A stretch of DNA of 39,498 nt from an uncultured Ruminococcus sp. (GCA_902780505.1 CACZFN010000016.1:1-39498); one strand, 5' to 3'. Counted from the stretch's first letter, positions 1-9,900 are shown. Translations and numbers: made by a program. Notes: generated by a model not told the origin, from the letters alone.

Positions 1-129
1 TCTCTTTTCATGATATTTTTGTTTGTTAGCACTTAACATTATATCATATTGAGAGTTGTTTTTCTATTTTGGGTGTCTATGATCTATTGTAACATAACAG
101 GCTGCAAAGGGTAAATTTTAATCAAAGAC

Positions 130-158
130 TTGACAAAAATGTAAAATGCTTGTATAAT
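130..158 (+). promoter_or_regulatory. sigma-A promoter of secDF
   Basis: TTGACA at 130-135 and TATAAT at 153-158 are separated by exactly 17 bp, a consensus housekeeping promoter, about 60 bp before the secDF start. The upstream 1-129 is AT-rich. It also holds a weaker minus-strand pair (TATAAT read leftward at 38-43, TAGAAA-like -35 at 61-66) that could drive a divergent gene outside the window. I see no gene in 1-217. Confidence 0.85.
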
Positions 159-217
159 TTATAAGTGAATGTGTTTTTTTATGAATTCAATATCTTTAAT
201 GGGAGGATTGACTATAA

Positions 218-2581
218 GTGAAGCGAGTTAAAAAGCCCGTCTTTTTTATAGTTGTTCTTTGTATAGCGGCGTTTGCTTACCTGACATATGCGGGTATCAG
301 CACACAGTTTGGCGATATCAAGACAACATATATAAAAGGCGTAGACGAAATAAGGTGGGGTATAGATATCCAGGGCGGTGTCAATGCCACATTTGAGCCT
401 GCTGATGGTTATGATGCAAGTGAATCTGAGATAGATGCTGCAAAGGCTGTAATAGAGCAGCGTCTTGTATCACTCAACATCACCGACTCGGACGTTTATG
501 CAGATTATAATAAAAAGAGAGTCATGGTTTCCTTCCCGTGGCAGGCAGGCGAAGAAAGCTTTGATCCTGAAGAAGCTGTGTCAGAGCTTGGCGAAACTGC
601 TATACTCACGTTCAGGAAGGGCTCTGAGGAATCGGGCGAGGAGATACTTACAGGTACAAATGTCAAGGAAGCATCTGCCACACAGCAGCCTGACAGCAAC
701 GGCAATGCACAGTTTGTTGTAAGCCTTGAATTTGACAGCACAGGTGCTTCGGCTTTCTCGCAGGCGACATCTGAAATGATAGGTCAGCAGATATCTATAT
801 GGATGGACGATAAATGTATATCCGCACCGCGTGTAAATTCTGCGATAACGGACGGCAAGTGTGTTATCGAAGGCGATTTTTCATATGAATCGGCAAAGGC
901 TTTGGCTGATAAGATAAACGCGGGTTCACTGCCGTTCAAGCTTCAGACAACAAGTACGAATATCATATCCGCCACCCTCGGTGAGGGCGCAAGGACGGCT
1001 ATGATAATCGCAGGCGCCATAGCGTTTGTGATGATAGCTATATATATGATATTTATTTATAAGCTTCCCGGATTTGTGGCATCTATCGCACTGTTCGGGC
1101 AGGTCGTCGGCACTATCGCCTGCATTTCGGGCTTCTTCGGCAATATTGAGAGCTTTACGCTTACTATCCCGGGTATTGCGGGTATCATACTTGCGATAGG
1201 TATGGGCGTTGACGCAAATGTTATCACGGCTGAGCGTATAAAGGAAGAACTGCGTGCCGGGAAGACCTTAAACGGCGCTATCGAGCTTGGTTATAAGAGA
1301 GCATGGAGTGCTGTGTTCGACGGAAACATCACGGTTGTATTTGTGGCTGTTATCCTTATGGGTGCGTTCGGGCCTACTGACGGTTTGTTTGCAAAACTGC
1401 TTCACCCGATATTCTTCGCATTCGGTGCGGCTACTGCGGGTACGATATACTCGCTGGGCTACACACTTATGGTAGGTATCATACTTAACTTTGTGTTTGG
1501 TATATTCTGTTCAAGGCTTATGCTTTCATCACTTTCAAAGTTCAAGGCGTTCAAGAAAAGAACACTTTACGGCGGTTATGATGAAAACGATGAAAAGGCA
1601 AAGGAAAAATATCAGGCTTCAAAGGATAGGAAGTTAAACGTTGTAGGCAACAAGAAGAAGTTCTACTGCGCATCGATTGCCTTGTTTGCGGCATTTGCTA
1701 TCGTTACAGCGGTGTTTGGCCTGAGTGTTGCAATAGAATTCAAGGGCGGTACTATCATCAGCTACACCTATACAGGTGATATTGATACGTCTGCCGTTGA
1801 GCAGGTCGTAAATGATTCGATAAGTGAAAAGGCAATTGTTACAAAGGGTACTAACTTCTCAAGTGATGACACGACCATCAAGCTTTCGTTCTCGTCTGAC
1901 GAGGGTATCAGTGATGACAAGCAGTCAACACTTGCGGCAGCACTGAAGGAAAAGTTCCCTGACAACAATATCGAACTTCTTGAATCCTCTGACGTTTCGG
2001 CTTCAAACGGTCTTGAATTCTTCTTCAAGTGCCTTGTGGCAGTTGCGGCTGCGGCGGTCATAACGATAATCTATATCGCTTTCAGGTTCAGGAAGATAGG
2101 CGGTATTTCCGCAGGTGTGTTCTCAGTCGTGGCGCTTATCCATGATATGATAATGGTTTACGGCTGCTTTGCAATATGCCGCTTTGACATCAATGCAAAC
2201 TTTATGGCGGTACTGCTTACTATACTCGGCTACTCGATAAATGCGACTATCATCATTTATGACCGTATCCGTGAGAACAGAAGGCTTATCGGCAATAAGA
2301 TGGAGCTTGACGAGCTTGTGAACCTTTCGATAACACAGACTGTCGGCAGGTCGATAAATACAACTGTTACAACTGTTCTTGCAATGGCTGTTGTATGCAT
2401 TGTCTGCATGATCTACGGTGTAAGCTCGATAATCAGTTTTGCATTCCCGCTTATTATAGGTATGATCGCGGGTGTATATTCCTCAAACTGCATAGCACCT
2501 ACACTCTGGGTAGCATGGCAGGACCACAAGGCAAAAGCTGCAAAAGCGGCAGGGTATGCAGGCAAGGGTAAAAAGAAATAA
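218..2581 (+). CDS. secDF: SecDF fused protein translocase subunit
   Basis: Membrane protein that helps the Sec translocon pull exported proteins outward using the ion gradient. The 787 residues hold a SecD half (about 1-440) and a SecF half (about 475-787), each with a first membrane helix, an extracytoplasmic domain and a five-helix bundle, as in fused Bacillus-type SecDF. SecD signatures are GIDIQGGV near residue 49 and GMGVDANVI, with the conserved Asp at residue 332. The SecF signature is GYSINATIIIYDRIREN. There the usual Asp after SIN (E. coli SecF D213) is Ala676, encoded by GCG at 2243-2245, while the conserved TM11 Arg (R711) is kept. The start is GTG at 218 with GGGAGG at 201-206. 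The lysine-rich C-terminus ends just before a terminator, so the gene appears monocistronic. Family assignment is secure; the Ala substitution is read directly. Confidence 0.97.
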   Translation: MKRVKKPVFFIVVLCIAAFAYLTYAGISTQFGDIKTTYIKGVDEIRWGIDIQGGVNATFEPADGYDASESEIDAAKAVIEQRLVSLNITDSDVYADYNKKRVMVSFPWQAGEESFDPEEAVSELGETAILTFRKGSEESGEEILTGTNVKEASATQQPDSNGNAQFVVSLEFDSTGASAFSQATSEMIGQQISIWMDDKCISAPRVNSAITDGKCVIEGDFSYESAKALADKINAGSLPFKLQTTSTNIISATLGEGARTAMIIAGAIAFVMIAIYMIFIYKLPGFVASIALFGQVVGTIACISGFFGNIESFTLTIPGIAGIILAIGMGVDANVITAERIKEELRAGKTLNGAIELGYKRAWSAVFDGNITVVFVAVILMGAFGPTDGLFAKLLHPIFFAFGAATAGTIYSLGYTLMVGIILNFVFGIFCSRLMLSSLSKFKAFKKRTLYGGYDENDEKAKEKYQASKDRKLNVVGNKKKFYCASIALFAAFAIVTAVFGLSVAIEFKGGTIISYTYTGDIDTSAVEQVVNDSISEKAIVTKGTNFSSDDTTIKLSFSSDEGISDDKQSTLAAALKEKFPDNNIELLESSDVSASNGLEFFFKCLVAVAAAAVITIIYIAFRFRKIGGISAGVFSVVALIHDMIMVYGCFAICRFDINANFMAVLLTILGYSINATIIIYDRIRENRRLIGNKMELDELVNLSITQTVGRSINTTVTTVLAMAVVCIVCMIYGVSSIISFAFPLIIGMIAGVYSSNCIAPTLWVAWQDHKAKAAKAAGYAGKGKKK

Positions 2582-2597
2582 TAAACAATAACAAATC

Positions 2598-2633
2598 AAA
2601 AGACCTCTTTTCCGTGTGGGAAAGAGGTCTTTT
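2598..2633. terminator. bidirectional terminator between secDF and the rubredoxin gene
   Basis: A 16-bp stem (arms 2598-2613 and 2618-2633, one G-T pair) with a GTGT loop. Arms begin AAAAGACC and end GGTCTTTT, so both strands end in a T run. It lies between two convergent genes and can stop transcription from both sides. Confidence 0.9.
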
Positions 2634-2669
2634 TTACAGTAATAAGCAGTGTTGAATACAAATGGTAAA

Positions 2670-3449
2670 TCAGGTTACCTTTTCAAAGTTCGCTGCATCT
2701 ACGCCGCATATCGGACAGACGTAGTCATCAGGGAGGGTTTCGCCTTCATATTCATAGCCGCATACCGTACAGCGCCATATCACCTTGCCGTTTCCGCTTA
2801 CCCCTGCGGGGACGGCTTCGGCGGAAGGTGTGACCTTTTCAAAATCTGAAGCGGGGTGCTTGCATATCGGGCAGATATAATCCGCGGGGAGTTCTTCGCC
2901 GATATATTCATACCCGCAGATAATGCAGCGCCATATCGTTTTGCCGCTTGCTTCATCGGTGCCGACCGCTTTAGGCGCAGGCTTTATGTTTTCAAGGTAA
3001 TATGCATAATCTGCCGAACGTGCAGCATCAAGCATTGCCATTTCGCCGATATCGGCAATAAACATTGTATGTGTGCCTAAATCCACAGTCTGACACACTT
3101 CCCCGCAGATATAGGAATTTGTGCCGTTAGTTACTGCAAGTGTGCCGTTTGATACACGTTTTACATCTGCAAAGCCTGCAAACTTGTCTGTATCCCTTCC
3201 TGACTGGAAGCCGAAGCGTTTGAAAAGTTCAAAATCCGCTTTTTGGCTGATTATCGAAGCGGTAAAGCTGCCGCTTTGAGCTATCATATCATGGGTAAGG
3301 TTTGCCTTGTTTACTGTGAGTGAAATGCGGCCGGGTTCACTTGTTACCTGTGAAACTGTATTTGTGATACAGGCGTTGTCCCTGCCGCCGCAGTTTGCTG
3401 CAACTACAAAAAGTCCATATGTGAGTTTATATATCGGGTTATCTGCCAT
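2670..3449 (-). CDS. flavin reductase-rubredoxin fusion with two rubredoxin domains (high-molecular-weight rubredoxin type)
   Basis: The 259-residue protein starts with an FMN-binding split-barrel flavin reductase domain (about 1-150). Two rubredoxin domains follow, near 171-207 and 223-259. Each has the iron knuckles CxxCGYEY and CPIC with WRC before the first knuckle, so all eight iron-ligating cysteines are present. Known relatives (high-molecular-weight rubredoxin of acetogens and clostridia) carry electrons from NAD(P)H through FMN and rubredoxin to oxygen- or NO-detoxifying flavodiiron proteins. That partner is not in this window. Two tandem rubredoxin domains rather than one is somewhat unusual. 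It is the last gene of a minus-strand operon, 34 bp after the polyphosphate kinase gene. The ATG is preceded by AAGGAG. A cytoplasmic oxidative-stress electron carrier is the likely role, by inference. Confidence 0.9.
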   Translation of the reverse strand: MADNPIYKLTYGLFVVAANCGGRDNACITNTVSQVTSEPGRISLTVNKANLTHDMIAQSGSFTASIISQKADFELFKRFGFQSGRDTDKFAGFADVKRVSNGTLAVTNGTNSYICGEVCQTVDLGTHTMFIADIGEMAMLDAARSADYAYYLENIKPAPKAVGTDEASGKTIWRCIICGYEYIGEELPADYICPICKHPASDFEKVTPSAEAVPAGVSGNGKVIWRCTVCGYEYEGETLPDDYVCPICGVDAANFEKVT

Positions 3450-3483
3450 AGCTTTTACTCCTTTCAGGTTTTTCCTTTATGAT

Positions 3484-4953
3484 CTAAATTTTTTCTTTTA
3501 TTCTTTCTATTATCGTTTCAAGCACTTTCAGCCTTGCGTATTTTTTGTCATTGCCTTCCACTATCGTCCATGGTGCGGCTAAGGTAGAGGTCTTTTGTAT
3601 CATTTCATCTATCGCCGCTTCGTAAAGATCCCATTTTTCGCGGTTGCGCCAGTCCTCGTCGGTTATCTTCCAGCGTTTTTCGGGAGTGTTCATACGGTCG
3701 GTAAAGCGTCTTAACTGCTCGTCCTTATCTATCTGCATCCAGAATTTTATGACTATCACGCCGCATTCGCAAAGTTCACGCTCAAACTCGTTTATTTCCC
3801 TGTAAGCCATAGCACAGCGTTCTTTCGGGGTAAAACCTTCAAGGCGCTCGACCATCACCCTTCCGTACCATGTGCGGTCAAATATAGTTATATGGCCGTC
3901 TTTCGGCAGCTTTGTCCAGAAACGCCAGAGGTAGTGGCGGTTTTTTTCTGCGGCAGCAGGTGCTGCTATCGGTACAGCTTCATACCCCCTCGGATCAAGT
4001 GCCGAGCCGACACGTTTTATTGCCCCGCCCTTTCCCGCGGCATCCCAGCCCTCAAAGGCGATAACAACGGGGATTTTCTTTTTGTAAAGCTTTCCGTGAA
4101 GCTTTGAAAGTTCCTTCTGAAGCGCTTTTAGCTTAGCGGGATAATCCTCCGGCGTGACCGTCTTGCCTTCAAGCACGACATCTTTGAGCAGGGGAGTTTT
4201 ATGCATATCAAACAGCTGTGTCACATCCTCCTCGGGAGGGTAAGCGGTTTTTGCATCAAGGGCGGCTTCAAGGCGCTTTGTAACTATATCAAACAGCATA
4301 AACCTTGCAAACTGCTTTTCCTCGGCATCTATAACATACCACGGCGCATATTCGGTGGAGGTGCGAAAGAGCATATCTTCATAGCCTTGCTTATAATCAT
4401 CATAGTGCTTGTTCTGCCTTTTATCCTTGTCTGTCACACGCCAGCTTGTACTGCCGTTTTCTTCAAGGCGTTCAAAGCGCTTTTTCTGTTCTGATTTTGA
4501 TATATCAAGAAATATCTTTATCACTGCATACCCGTCATCACACAGCTGCCTTTCAAATGTGTTTACGGATATTATCCTCCTGTCATACTCCTTTTTGGAT
4601 ATACCTTCCTCTATCCTTGCTGCGGCAAGTTCCCTGTACCAGCTTCTGTCCATGACTGAAAGCTTGCCGTATTCGGGTATATTTTCAAAGTAGCGTTTCA
4701 TAAGCGGGTAACGGCGTTCGGCATCAGTTGCTTCAACTGTGGATATGACCTTGAAGAAGCGGGGATCAAGAAGCTTTATCATATCTGAGATAAGCGTTCC
4801 CTTGCCTGATGCGCCCCAGCCTTCAAAAACGATAATGGCAGGCAATGAGTTTTCCTTCATTTTCAGCTGCAATTCTGAAAGCTTTTCGCGCAGGGCTTTC
4901 GCCTTTTCCTTGTAGTCGGTGTTTTCTTCGGGGGTGAGTGCATTTTTGAGCAT
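3484..4953 (-). CDS. pap: polyphosphate:AMP phosphotransferase (two-domain PPK2)
   Basis: Uses inorganic polyphosphate to phosphorylate AMP (and perhaps other nucleotides) in the cytoplasm. There are two tandem PPK2 P-loop kinase domains, about residues 10-235 and 255-489. The N-terminal Walker A is FEGWGASGKGT and the C-terminal one is FEGWDAAGKGG; the lid/Walker B motifs are MDRSWY and FDRTWYGRV. As in class II PPK2 enzymes, the N-terminal domain lacks the Asp in Walker A (Gly instead) and the C-terminal domain has it, so the C-terminal half is probably the active one. Length matches the family (about 475-500). I place the start at ATG 4953: GAGAGG lies 11 nt upstream. A TTG at 4962 that overlaps the upstream stop would leave only 2 nt after that site. 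It is the middle gene of DUF1653-pap-rubredoxin. Confidence 0.92.
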   Translation of the reverse strand: MLKNALTPEENTDYKEKAKALREKLSELQLKMKENSLPAIIVFEGWGASGKGTLISDMIKLLDPRFFKVISTVEATDAERRYPLMKRYFENIPEYGKLSVMDRSWYRELAAARIEEGISKKEYDRRIISVNTFERQLCDDGYAVIKIFLDISKSEQKKRFERLEENGSTSWRVTDKDKRQNKHYDDYKQGYEDMLFRTSTEYAPWYVIDAEEKQFARFMLFDIVTKRLEAALDAKTAYPPEEDVTQLFDMHKTPLLKDVVLEGKTVTPEDYPAKLKALQKELSKLHGKLYKKKIPVVIAFEGWDAAGKGGAIKRVGSALDPRGYEAVPIAAPAAAEKNRHYLWRFWTKLPKDGHITIFDRTWYGRVMVERLEGFTPKERCAMAYREINEFERELCECGVIVIKFWMQIDKDEQLRRFTDRMNTPEKRWKITDEDWRNREKWDLYEAAIDEMIQKTSTLAAPWTIVEGNDKKYARLKVLETIIERIKEKI

Positions 4954-4958
4954 AAAGA

Positions 4959-5195
4959 TCAAGTCCTCTCTATAAGTTCAAATCGTTTGCAGCCGTTCGG
5001 GGCGGGATCATTCCACATTCCGGCGGGGCGTACCCATATGCCGCCTTCGCCGTAGAGCGCTTTGTACACTACCATAGCTTCAAGCGTTTCGGAATGTGCT
5101 GCTATTGCTATTACTTCATATTCATTCCCTTTGAAATGTCGGTAACGCCCGGGGGGAATGGCTTTTTTTGCCTGTTCTGTTGTCATTGCTTTCAA
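4959..5195 (-). CDS. DUF1653 family small protein
   Basis: About 78 residues. The core reads PPGRYRHFKGNEYEVI, then an ETLE...VVYKALYG segment and IWVRP, the hallmark pattern of DUF1653. That is a compact beta-rich domain of unknown function, common as a stand-alone protein in Firmicutes. I place the start at TTG 5195, because AGGAG lies 8 nt before it. The ATG at 5213 would put that site inside the gene, and the next ATG (5186) is too far from it. It is the first gene of the operon with polyphosphate kinase and rubredoxin; the next start lies 5 bp after its stop. Family is fairly sure, function unknown. Confidence 0.82.
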   Translation of the reverse strand: MKAMTTEQAKKAIPPGRYRHFKGNEYEVIAIAAHSETLEAMVVYKALYGEGGIWVRPAGMWNDPAPNGCKRFELIERT

Positions 5196-5227
5196 GGTTA
5201 TAACTCCTCTCATAAGTGCTTTGGTCT

Positions 5228-5256
5228 ATTATAACATATTTTTTTAATCACTGCAA
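5228..5256 (-). promoter_or_regulatory. sigma-A promoter of the DUF1653-pap-rubredoxin operon
   Basis: On the minus strand TTGCAG (5251-5256) and TATAAT (5228-5233) are 17 bp apart, about 30 bp before the first gene. It is divergent from the promoter at 5362-5390; the stretch between holds nothing else I recognise. Confidence 0.8.
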
Positions 5257-5361
5257 CAATTTTTAGGAAATTCACACAAATTATTTTTGCGCCGTGTATG
5301 TTCCGCTGAAAAGCCCCCGGCGTGGAGAAATATTATTTTTGTGAAAAGTGTAAAAAACATC

Positions 5362-5390
5362 TTGAAATTGCTGAAGCATTATGGTATAAT
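5362..5390 (+). promoter_or_regulatory. sigma-A promoter of the DHH phosphoesterase gene
   Basis: TTGAAA at 5362-5367 and TATAAT at 5385-5390, 17-bp spacer, with a TGG extended -10. It lies about 40 bp before the gene. Confidence 0.85.
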
Positions 5391-5433
5391 ATTATATAAT
5401 AGGTAAAATATCATTTCAGGAGGATATATATTT

Positions 5434-6369
5434 ATGAAAAGACTTGTAACACGAAGCGATTTTGACGGGCTTGTATGCGCTATGCTGCTCAACGAGATCG
5501 GGATCATTGATGAAATAAAGTTTGTTCACCCGAAAGACGTACAGGACGGCAAGATAGAACTTACCGAAAACGACATTACCACGAACCTGCCGTTTGACAA
5601 GCGTGTAGGGCTTGCATTTGACCACCACGAGAGTGAACTTATAAGAAACAGCCTTGATGATTACCTTGGCAAGTATATTATTGACGGTACTGCAAAATCC
5701 GCGGCAAGGGTAGTTTATGATTATTACGGCGGTGAAATGGTTTTCACGAATGTTTCGCAGGAGATAATGGACGCTGTTGACAAGGGCGACAGTGCGGATT
5801 TCACGGTGGACGAGATACTCAACCCCACAGGCTGGGTGCTTATGAATTTCCTTATGGACGCAAGGACAGGTCTTGGCAGGTTCCATAATTTCAGGATATC
5901 CAACTATGACCTTATGATGCAGCTGATATCCTTCTGTGTTGATCATTCGATCGATGATGTATTAAAGCTGCCTGATGTAAAGGAAAGGGTAGACCTCTAC
6001 TTTGAACAGCAGGATCTTTTTAAGGAACAGTTAAGGCGCGTTACAAAGATACACGACAAGGTGGCGGTCATAGATCTGAGAAATGAAGAAACTATATATG
6101 CGGGCAACCGTTTTATGGTTTATGCTATGTGGCCTGAAACAGAGCTTTCTGTTCATGTTGCGTGGGGCTTCAGAAAGCAGAATACAGCTGTTATGATAGG
6201 CAAGTCGATAGTGAACCGCAATTCAAAATTTGACATAGGTGAGCTTTGCCTGACATACGGCGGCGGCGGGCATACCAATGCGGGCACCTGCCAGCTTGAC
6301 AATGACAAGATAGATGCAGAGCTGCCTATTATCATTGACAAGTTAAACGGCAAGATCCCTGTTAAATAA
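5434..6369 (+). CDS. DHH family phosphoesterase (exopolyphosphatase-related)
   Basis: 311-residue cytoplasmic protein with the DHH metal centre. The N-terminal RSDFDG motif gives Asp9 and Asp11, and the DHH motif itself is D63-H64-H65. A DHHA1-type C-terminal domain ends with GGGGHTNAG from Gly276. Members of the superfamily hydrolyse phosphodiester or phosphoanhydride bonds (pApA, short oligonucleotides, polyphosphate, pyrophosphate); the exact substrate cannot be told here. A divergent polyphosphate kinase gene next door makes a polyphosphate-related role attractive but unproven. ATG is preceded by AGGAGG at good distance, with its own promoter and a terminator after it. Confidence 0.88.
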   Translation: MKRLVTRSDFDGLVCAMLLNEIGIIDEIKFVHPKDVQDGKIELTENDITTNLPFDKRVGLAFDHHESELIRNSLDDYLGKYIIDGTAKSAARVVYDYYGGEMVFTNVSQEIMDAVDKGDSADFTVDEILNPTGWVLMNFLMDARTGLGRFHNFRISNYDLMMQLISFCVDHSIDDVLKLPDVKERVDLYFEQQDLFKEQLRRVTKIHDKVAVIDLRNEETIYAGNRFMVYAMWPETELSVHVAWGFRKQNTAVMIGKSIVNRNSKFDIGELCLTYGGGGHTNAGTCQLDNDKIDAELPIIIDKLNGKIPVK

Positions 6370-6382
6370 TCAAGGCAACACC

Positions 6383-6404
6383 AAAGGCGGGGCTTCCCGC
6401 CTTT
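6383..6404 (+). terminator. terminator after the DHH phosphoesterase gene
   Basis: Perfect 9-bp stem AAAGGCGGG/CCCGCCTTT (6383-6391, 6396-6404), GCTT loop, followed by TT. The nine bases just before it (GGCAACACC, 6373-6381) match the ends of the repeat at 13354-13498. Confidence 0.85.
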
Positions 6405-6442
6405 TTGTATTATAGGATCACTGACAGAATAAGAGGTGTAAA

Positions 6443-6811
6443 ATGGAAATCAAGTATATACATGAGCCTGATGATCTTCAGTGCGGGCAGGCAGTGCTTG
6501 CAATGGTGCTCGGTATGGAGGTGAGCGAGATAGTTGACCTTCTTGACAACGACAGGGAAACTACTTTAAAGGAAATGAAACAGACTTTTGAACGATTTGG
6601 CGTAAGTGTTGGCCGTGACAGGCGGCAGGCGGGCGATAAAGGTGAACTTCCTGCACTATGCCTTTTAAGCCTTGAAACGCCGCGCTGCTGGCACTGGTCT
6701 TTATATGCTGACGGCGTTTTTTACGATCCTGAACACGGCGTAATGGAGGATTTCCCTGAAAGCAGGCGCAGGTATTTCTGGGAACTGACACTGCCTGATC
6801 AAACGATCTGA
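6443..6811 (+). CDS. small papain-like/C39-like cysteine peptidase-fold protein
   Basis: 122 residues with no signal peptide or membrane helix. The N-terminal DDLQCGQAVLAM places a Cys (C14) at the start of a helix, as in C39/papain-like domains. RCWHWSLYADGVFYDPEHG then gives His84 and Asp95 in the expected order for a Cys-His-Asp triad (HW...G.FYDP). The domain is complete but minimal and is not fused to a transporter, so a bacteriocin-exporter role is unlikely. It starts at ATG 6443 after AAGAGGTG, 30 bp after the previous terminator. The 185 bp after it has no clear terminator or promoter. The fold call is moderately sure; activity and substrate are unknown. Confidence 0.68.
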   Translation: MEIKYIHEPDDLQCGQAVLAMVLGMEVSEIVDLLDNDRETTLKEMKQTFERFGVSVGRDRRQAGDKGELPALCLLSLETPRCWHWSLYADGVFYDPEHGVMEDFPESRRRYFWELTLPDQTI

Positions 6812-6996
6812 TGGTTTAAGACGAGTCCGGTAATGCTTGTTATCTGATCTGATTATGTTAAAACGCACAAAAAAACCGTGCTTAAATTGTAAGGTGTTAT
6901 AAAATCACTTTGATAAGACGATTAATTGATGACAAAAATCAGAATTTTTGGTAAAATAAATTAGGTATATTTTATGGTGTATGTTGAGGAAAGCCT

Positions 6997-9900
6997 ATGA
7001 TAAAAAGAGATTCGTTTTTTAAAAGAAAGCCTTTCATGGCTGTTGTTTGCTCACTGACGGCAGTGATAACTGCCGTTATAGTCGGCTGCTATGGCATAAA
7101 CAGTGTTTTTGCTGAGAAGACCGCCGGTGTGGCTGCTCACACTGTTGATCCTACAGGAAAGGGCGATGGTTATTCGGCGGTCTTATACGGCAACACGAAC
7201 GGCCTGCCTACTTCGGAGGCAAACGCTATTGCACAGACAGAGGAGGGCTTTATCTGGATAGGCAGCTACAGCGGCCTTATAAGATACGACGGCAATACCT
7301 TTGAAAGAATAGATTCCACAACAGGTATCACAAGTGTTGTAAGCCTGTTTGTGGATTCGGAAAACAGGCTGTGGGTAGGCACAAATGACAGCGGTGTCGC
7401 AGTGATCGATAAAGGCGATATAAAAATGTACGGCAAGGATGATGGCTTGCAGTCCTTGTCCATACGCTCGATAACTGAGGACGGTTCCGGGCGTGTATAT
7501 ATTGCCACTACTCACGGAATGGTGAGCGTGAACGACAAACTTGAAATGATACCGGTAGACGAACCGCAGATAAATGACGAGTATATAAGAAGTATTAAGC
7601 TCAGTTATGACGGAGTTGTTTACGGAATAACCACAGGCGGCAGTGTTTTTACTATAAGCGACGGCAAACTGACAGGTGTCTATGGCCCTGAAAAGCTCGG
7701 AATAGACAATGTGCGTTCTATTCTTCCCGATCCGGCTGAGAACGGTAAGATATACCTTGCGACCAATGACGGAAAGGTGTACCACGGTGAGCTTAAAAAC
7801 AGCTTTAAGAATGCAGCTTATACCGATACACAGCCGCTTGGTGTCATAAATTCAATGTGCATGGCCGATAACGATACACTCTGGGTATGTTCGGACAGCG
7901 GTATAGGGTTTATAAATGAAGGAAGGTTCATACTTATAAAAAATGTACCCATGAACACTTCTGTTGAGGATATGCTTACCGACTATCAGGGGAACCTCTG
8001 GTTTGCTTCCTCGCAGCAGGGCGTTATGAAGATAGTGCCTAACCAGTTCAGTGATGTTTTCGGAAAGTACGGGCTTGAGTCCGAAGTGGTGTATTCGACT
8101 TGCATGCTTGATGATATGCTGTTTGTTGGTACAAAAAGCCGCGGACTGATGATACTTTCAGACGGCAGTGTGCTTGACAGTTATCCGATAACGTCATCAA
8201 AGACAGCATCAGGTGAAAAGCTTGACGACACCGACCTGCTGAAAATGATGGATGGCTGCAAGATACGTTCGATAATAAGGGACAGTAAAAACAGGCTGTG
8301 GTTTTCTACGTTTGGTGATAATGGTCTTGTAAGGGTTGATGGCAGCGAGGCGGTAAAGTTCACATCGGCTGACGGTATGCCGTCTGACAGGGTGAGGACA
8401 GTCTATGAACGCTCTGACGGAACGATGATTGCGGCGTGCACAGGCGGCCTTGTTGTAATAGACGGCGATAAGATAAGCCAGGTATTTGGCGAAAGTTCCG
8501 GTATAAGCAATACCGAGGTGCTGACTGTAACTGAAGGATTTGGCGGTGAAATGGTCCTCGGTACTGACGGCGGGGGTATATTTGTCCTGAGTGACAACGG
8601 GGTTTTGCATCTGGGTATTGAATCAGGACTCAGATCCGACGTTGTCATGCGTATAAAGAAAGATATTTCAAGAGATATCTTATGGATAGTAACAAGCAAC
8701 TCTTTAGCTTATATGACAAGTGACTATAAGATAACCACTGTAAAGAAATTCCCCTATTCCAATAACTTTGACATTTACGAAAACACAAAGGGCGAAATGT
8801 GGGTGCTTAGCAGCAACGGTATCTATGTGACAGATGTCGCGCAGCTTATAAAAAACGAGGAGATAGAGCCTATATATTATGGAATGGACAATGGCCTTGG
8901 GTGTATAGCGACTTCAAATTCATACAGTGAACTGACAGCAGACGGCGACCTGTACATTGCAGGAAATACGGGTGTGGCAAAGGTGAATATCGAAAAGCCG
9001 TTTGAAAATGTAAGTCTTATAAAAATGTCGGTGCCGTATATAGAAGCTGACGGAGAGCAGATATATCCCGATAAATCGGGGGCTTTCCATATATCATCAG
9101 ATGTAAGGAAGCTGACTATTTATTCCTATGTGTTCAATTATTCGCTTATGAACCCTGATGTGACATACCGCCTTGACGGGTTTGAAAGCAACCCGACAAC
9201 ACTCAGAAGAAGCGAACTTGCGCCGATAAATTACACAAACCTCAAAGGCGGCGAGTACCGTTTTGTTATGGAAATAGCTGATCCCCAGGGGGGCGGCACA
9301 AAAAGCCTTAGTATCGTGATCATCAAGGAAAAGGCGATATACGAGCAGATATGGTTCCGCATTGTCGGTATAATAGGCATAGCGGCAGTGATAAGCGGGC
9401 TTGTATTGCTTTTTGTAAGGTACAGGACAAATAAGCTTATAAAGAAGGAAAAAGAGCAGAGATTGCTCGTGCGGGAGATAGTTGAGGCTTTTGCAAAGGT
9501 AATAGATATGAAGGATAAATACACAAACGGCCATTCCTCAAGGGTGGCAGAGTATACGACTATCCTTTGCAGAGAACTCGGGCTTGATGAAGAAACGATA
9601 GAAAAATACTATAATATAGCACTTCTTCATGATATAGGCAAGGTAGGTGTGCCGCCCGAGGTGCTCAATAAGCAGGGCAAGCTTTCGGATAAAGAATTTG
9701 CTATAATCAAATCACATTCGGCGCTTGGCTATAATACCTTAAAGGACATAAGCATAATGCCCGAACTTGCTATAGGTGCAGGTGCTCACCATGAACGCCC
9801 GGACGGCAAGGGCTATCCGAAAGGGCTGAAGGGCGACGAGATACCGCGTGTTGCACAGATAATAGCGGTTGCGGATACATTTGATGCTATGTATTCCGAC

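Noticed and set aside
26-34. Half of a CIRCE heat-shock operator (TTAGCACTT-like)
   Set aside because: Only one half-site with one mismatch; the paired half at 9-nt spacing is not present.
5416-5946. 176-codon minus-strand frame over the DHH phosphoesterase gene
   Set aside because: Overlaps a clear gene and its promoter region; composition of a shadow frame.
7183-7785. 200-codon minus-strand frame inside the HD-GYP sensor gene
   Set aside because: Reverse-frame shadow with Tyr/Val/Cys-rich composition and no start context.
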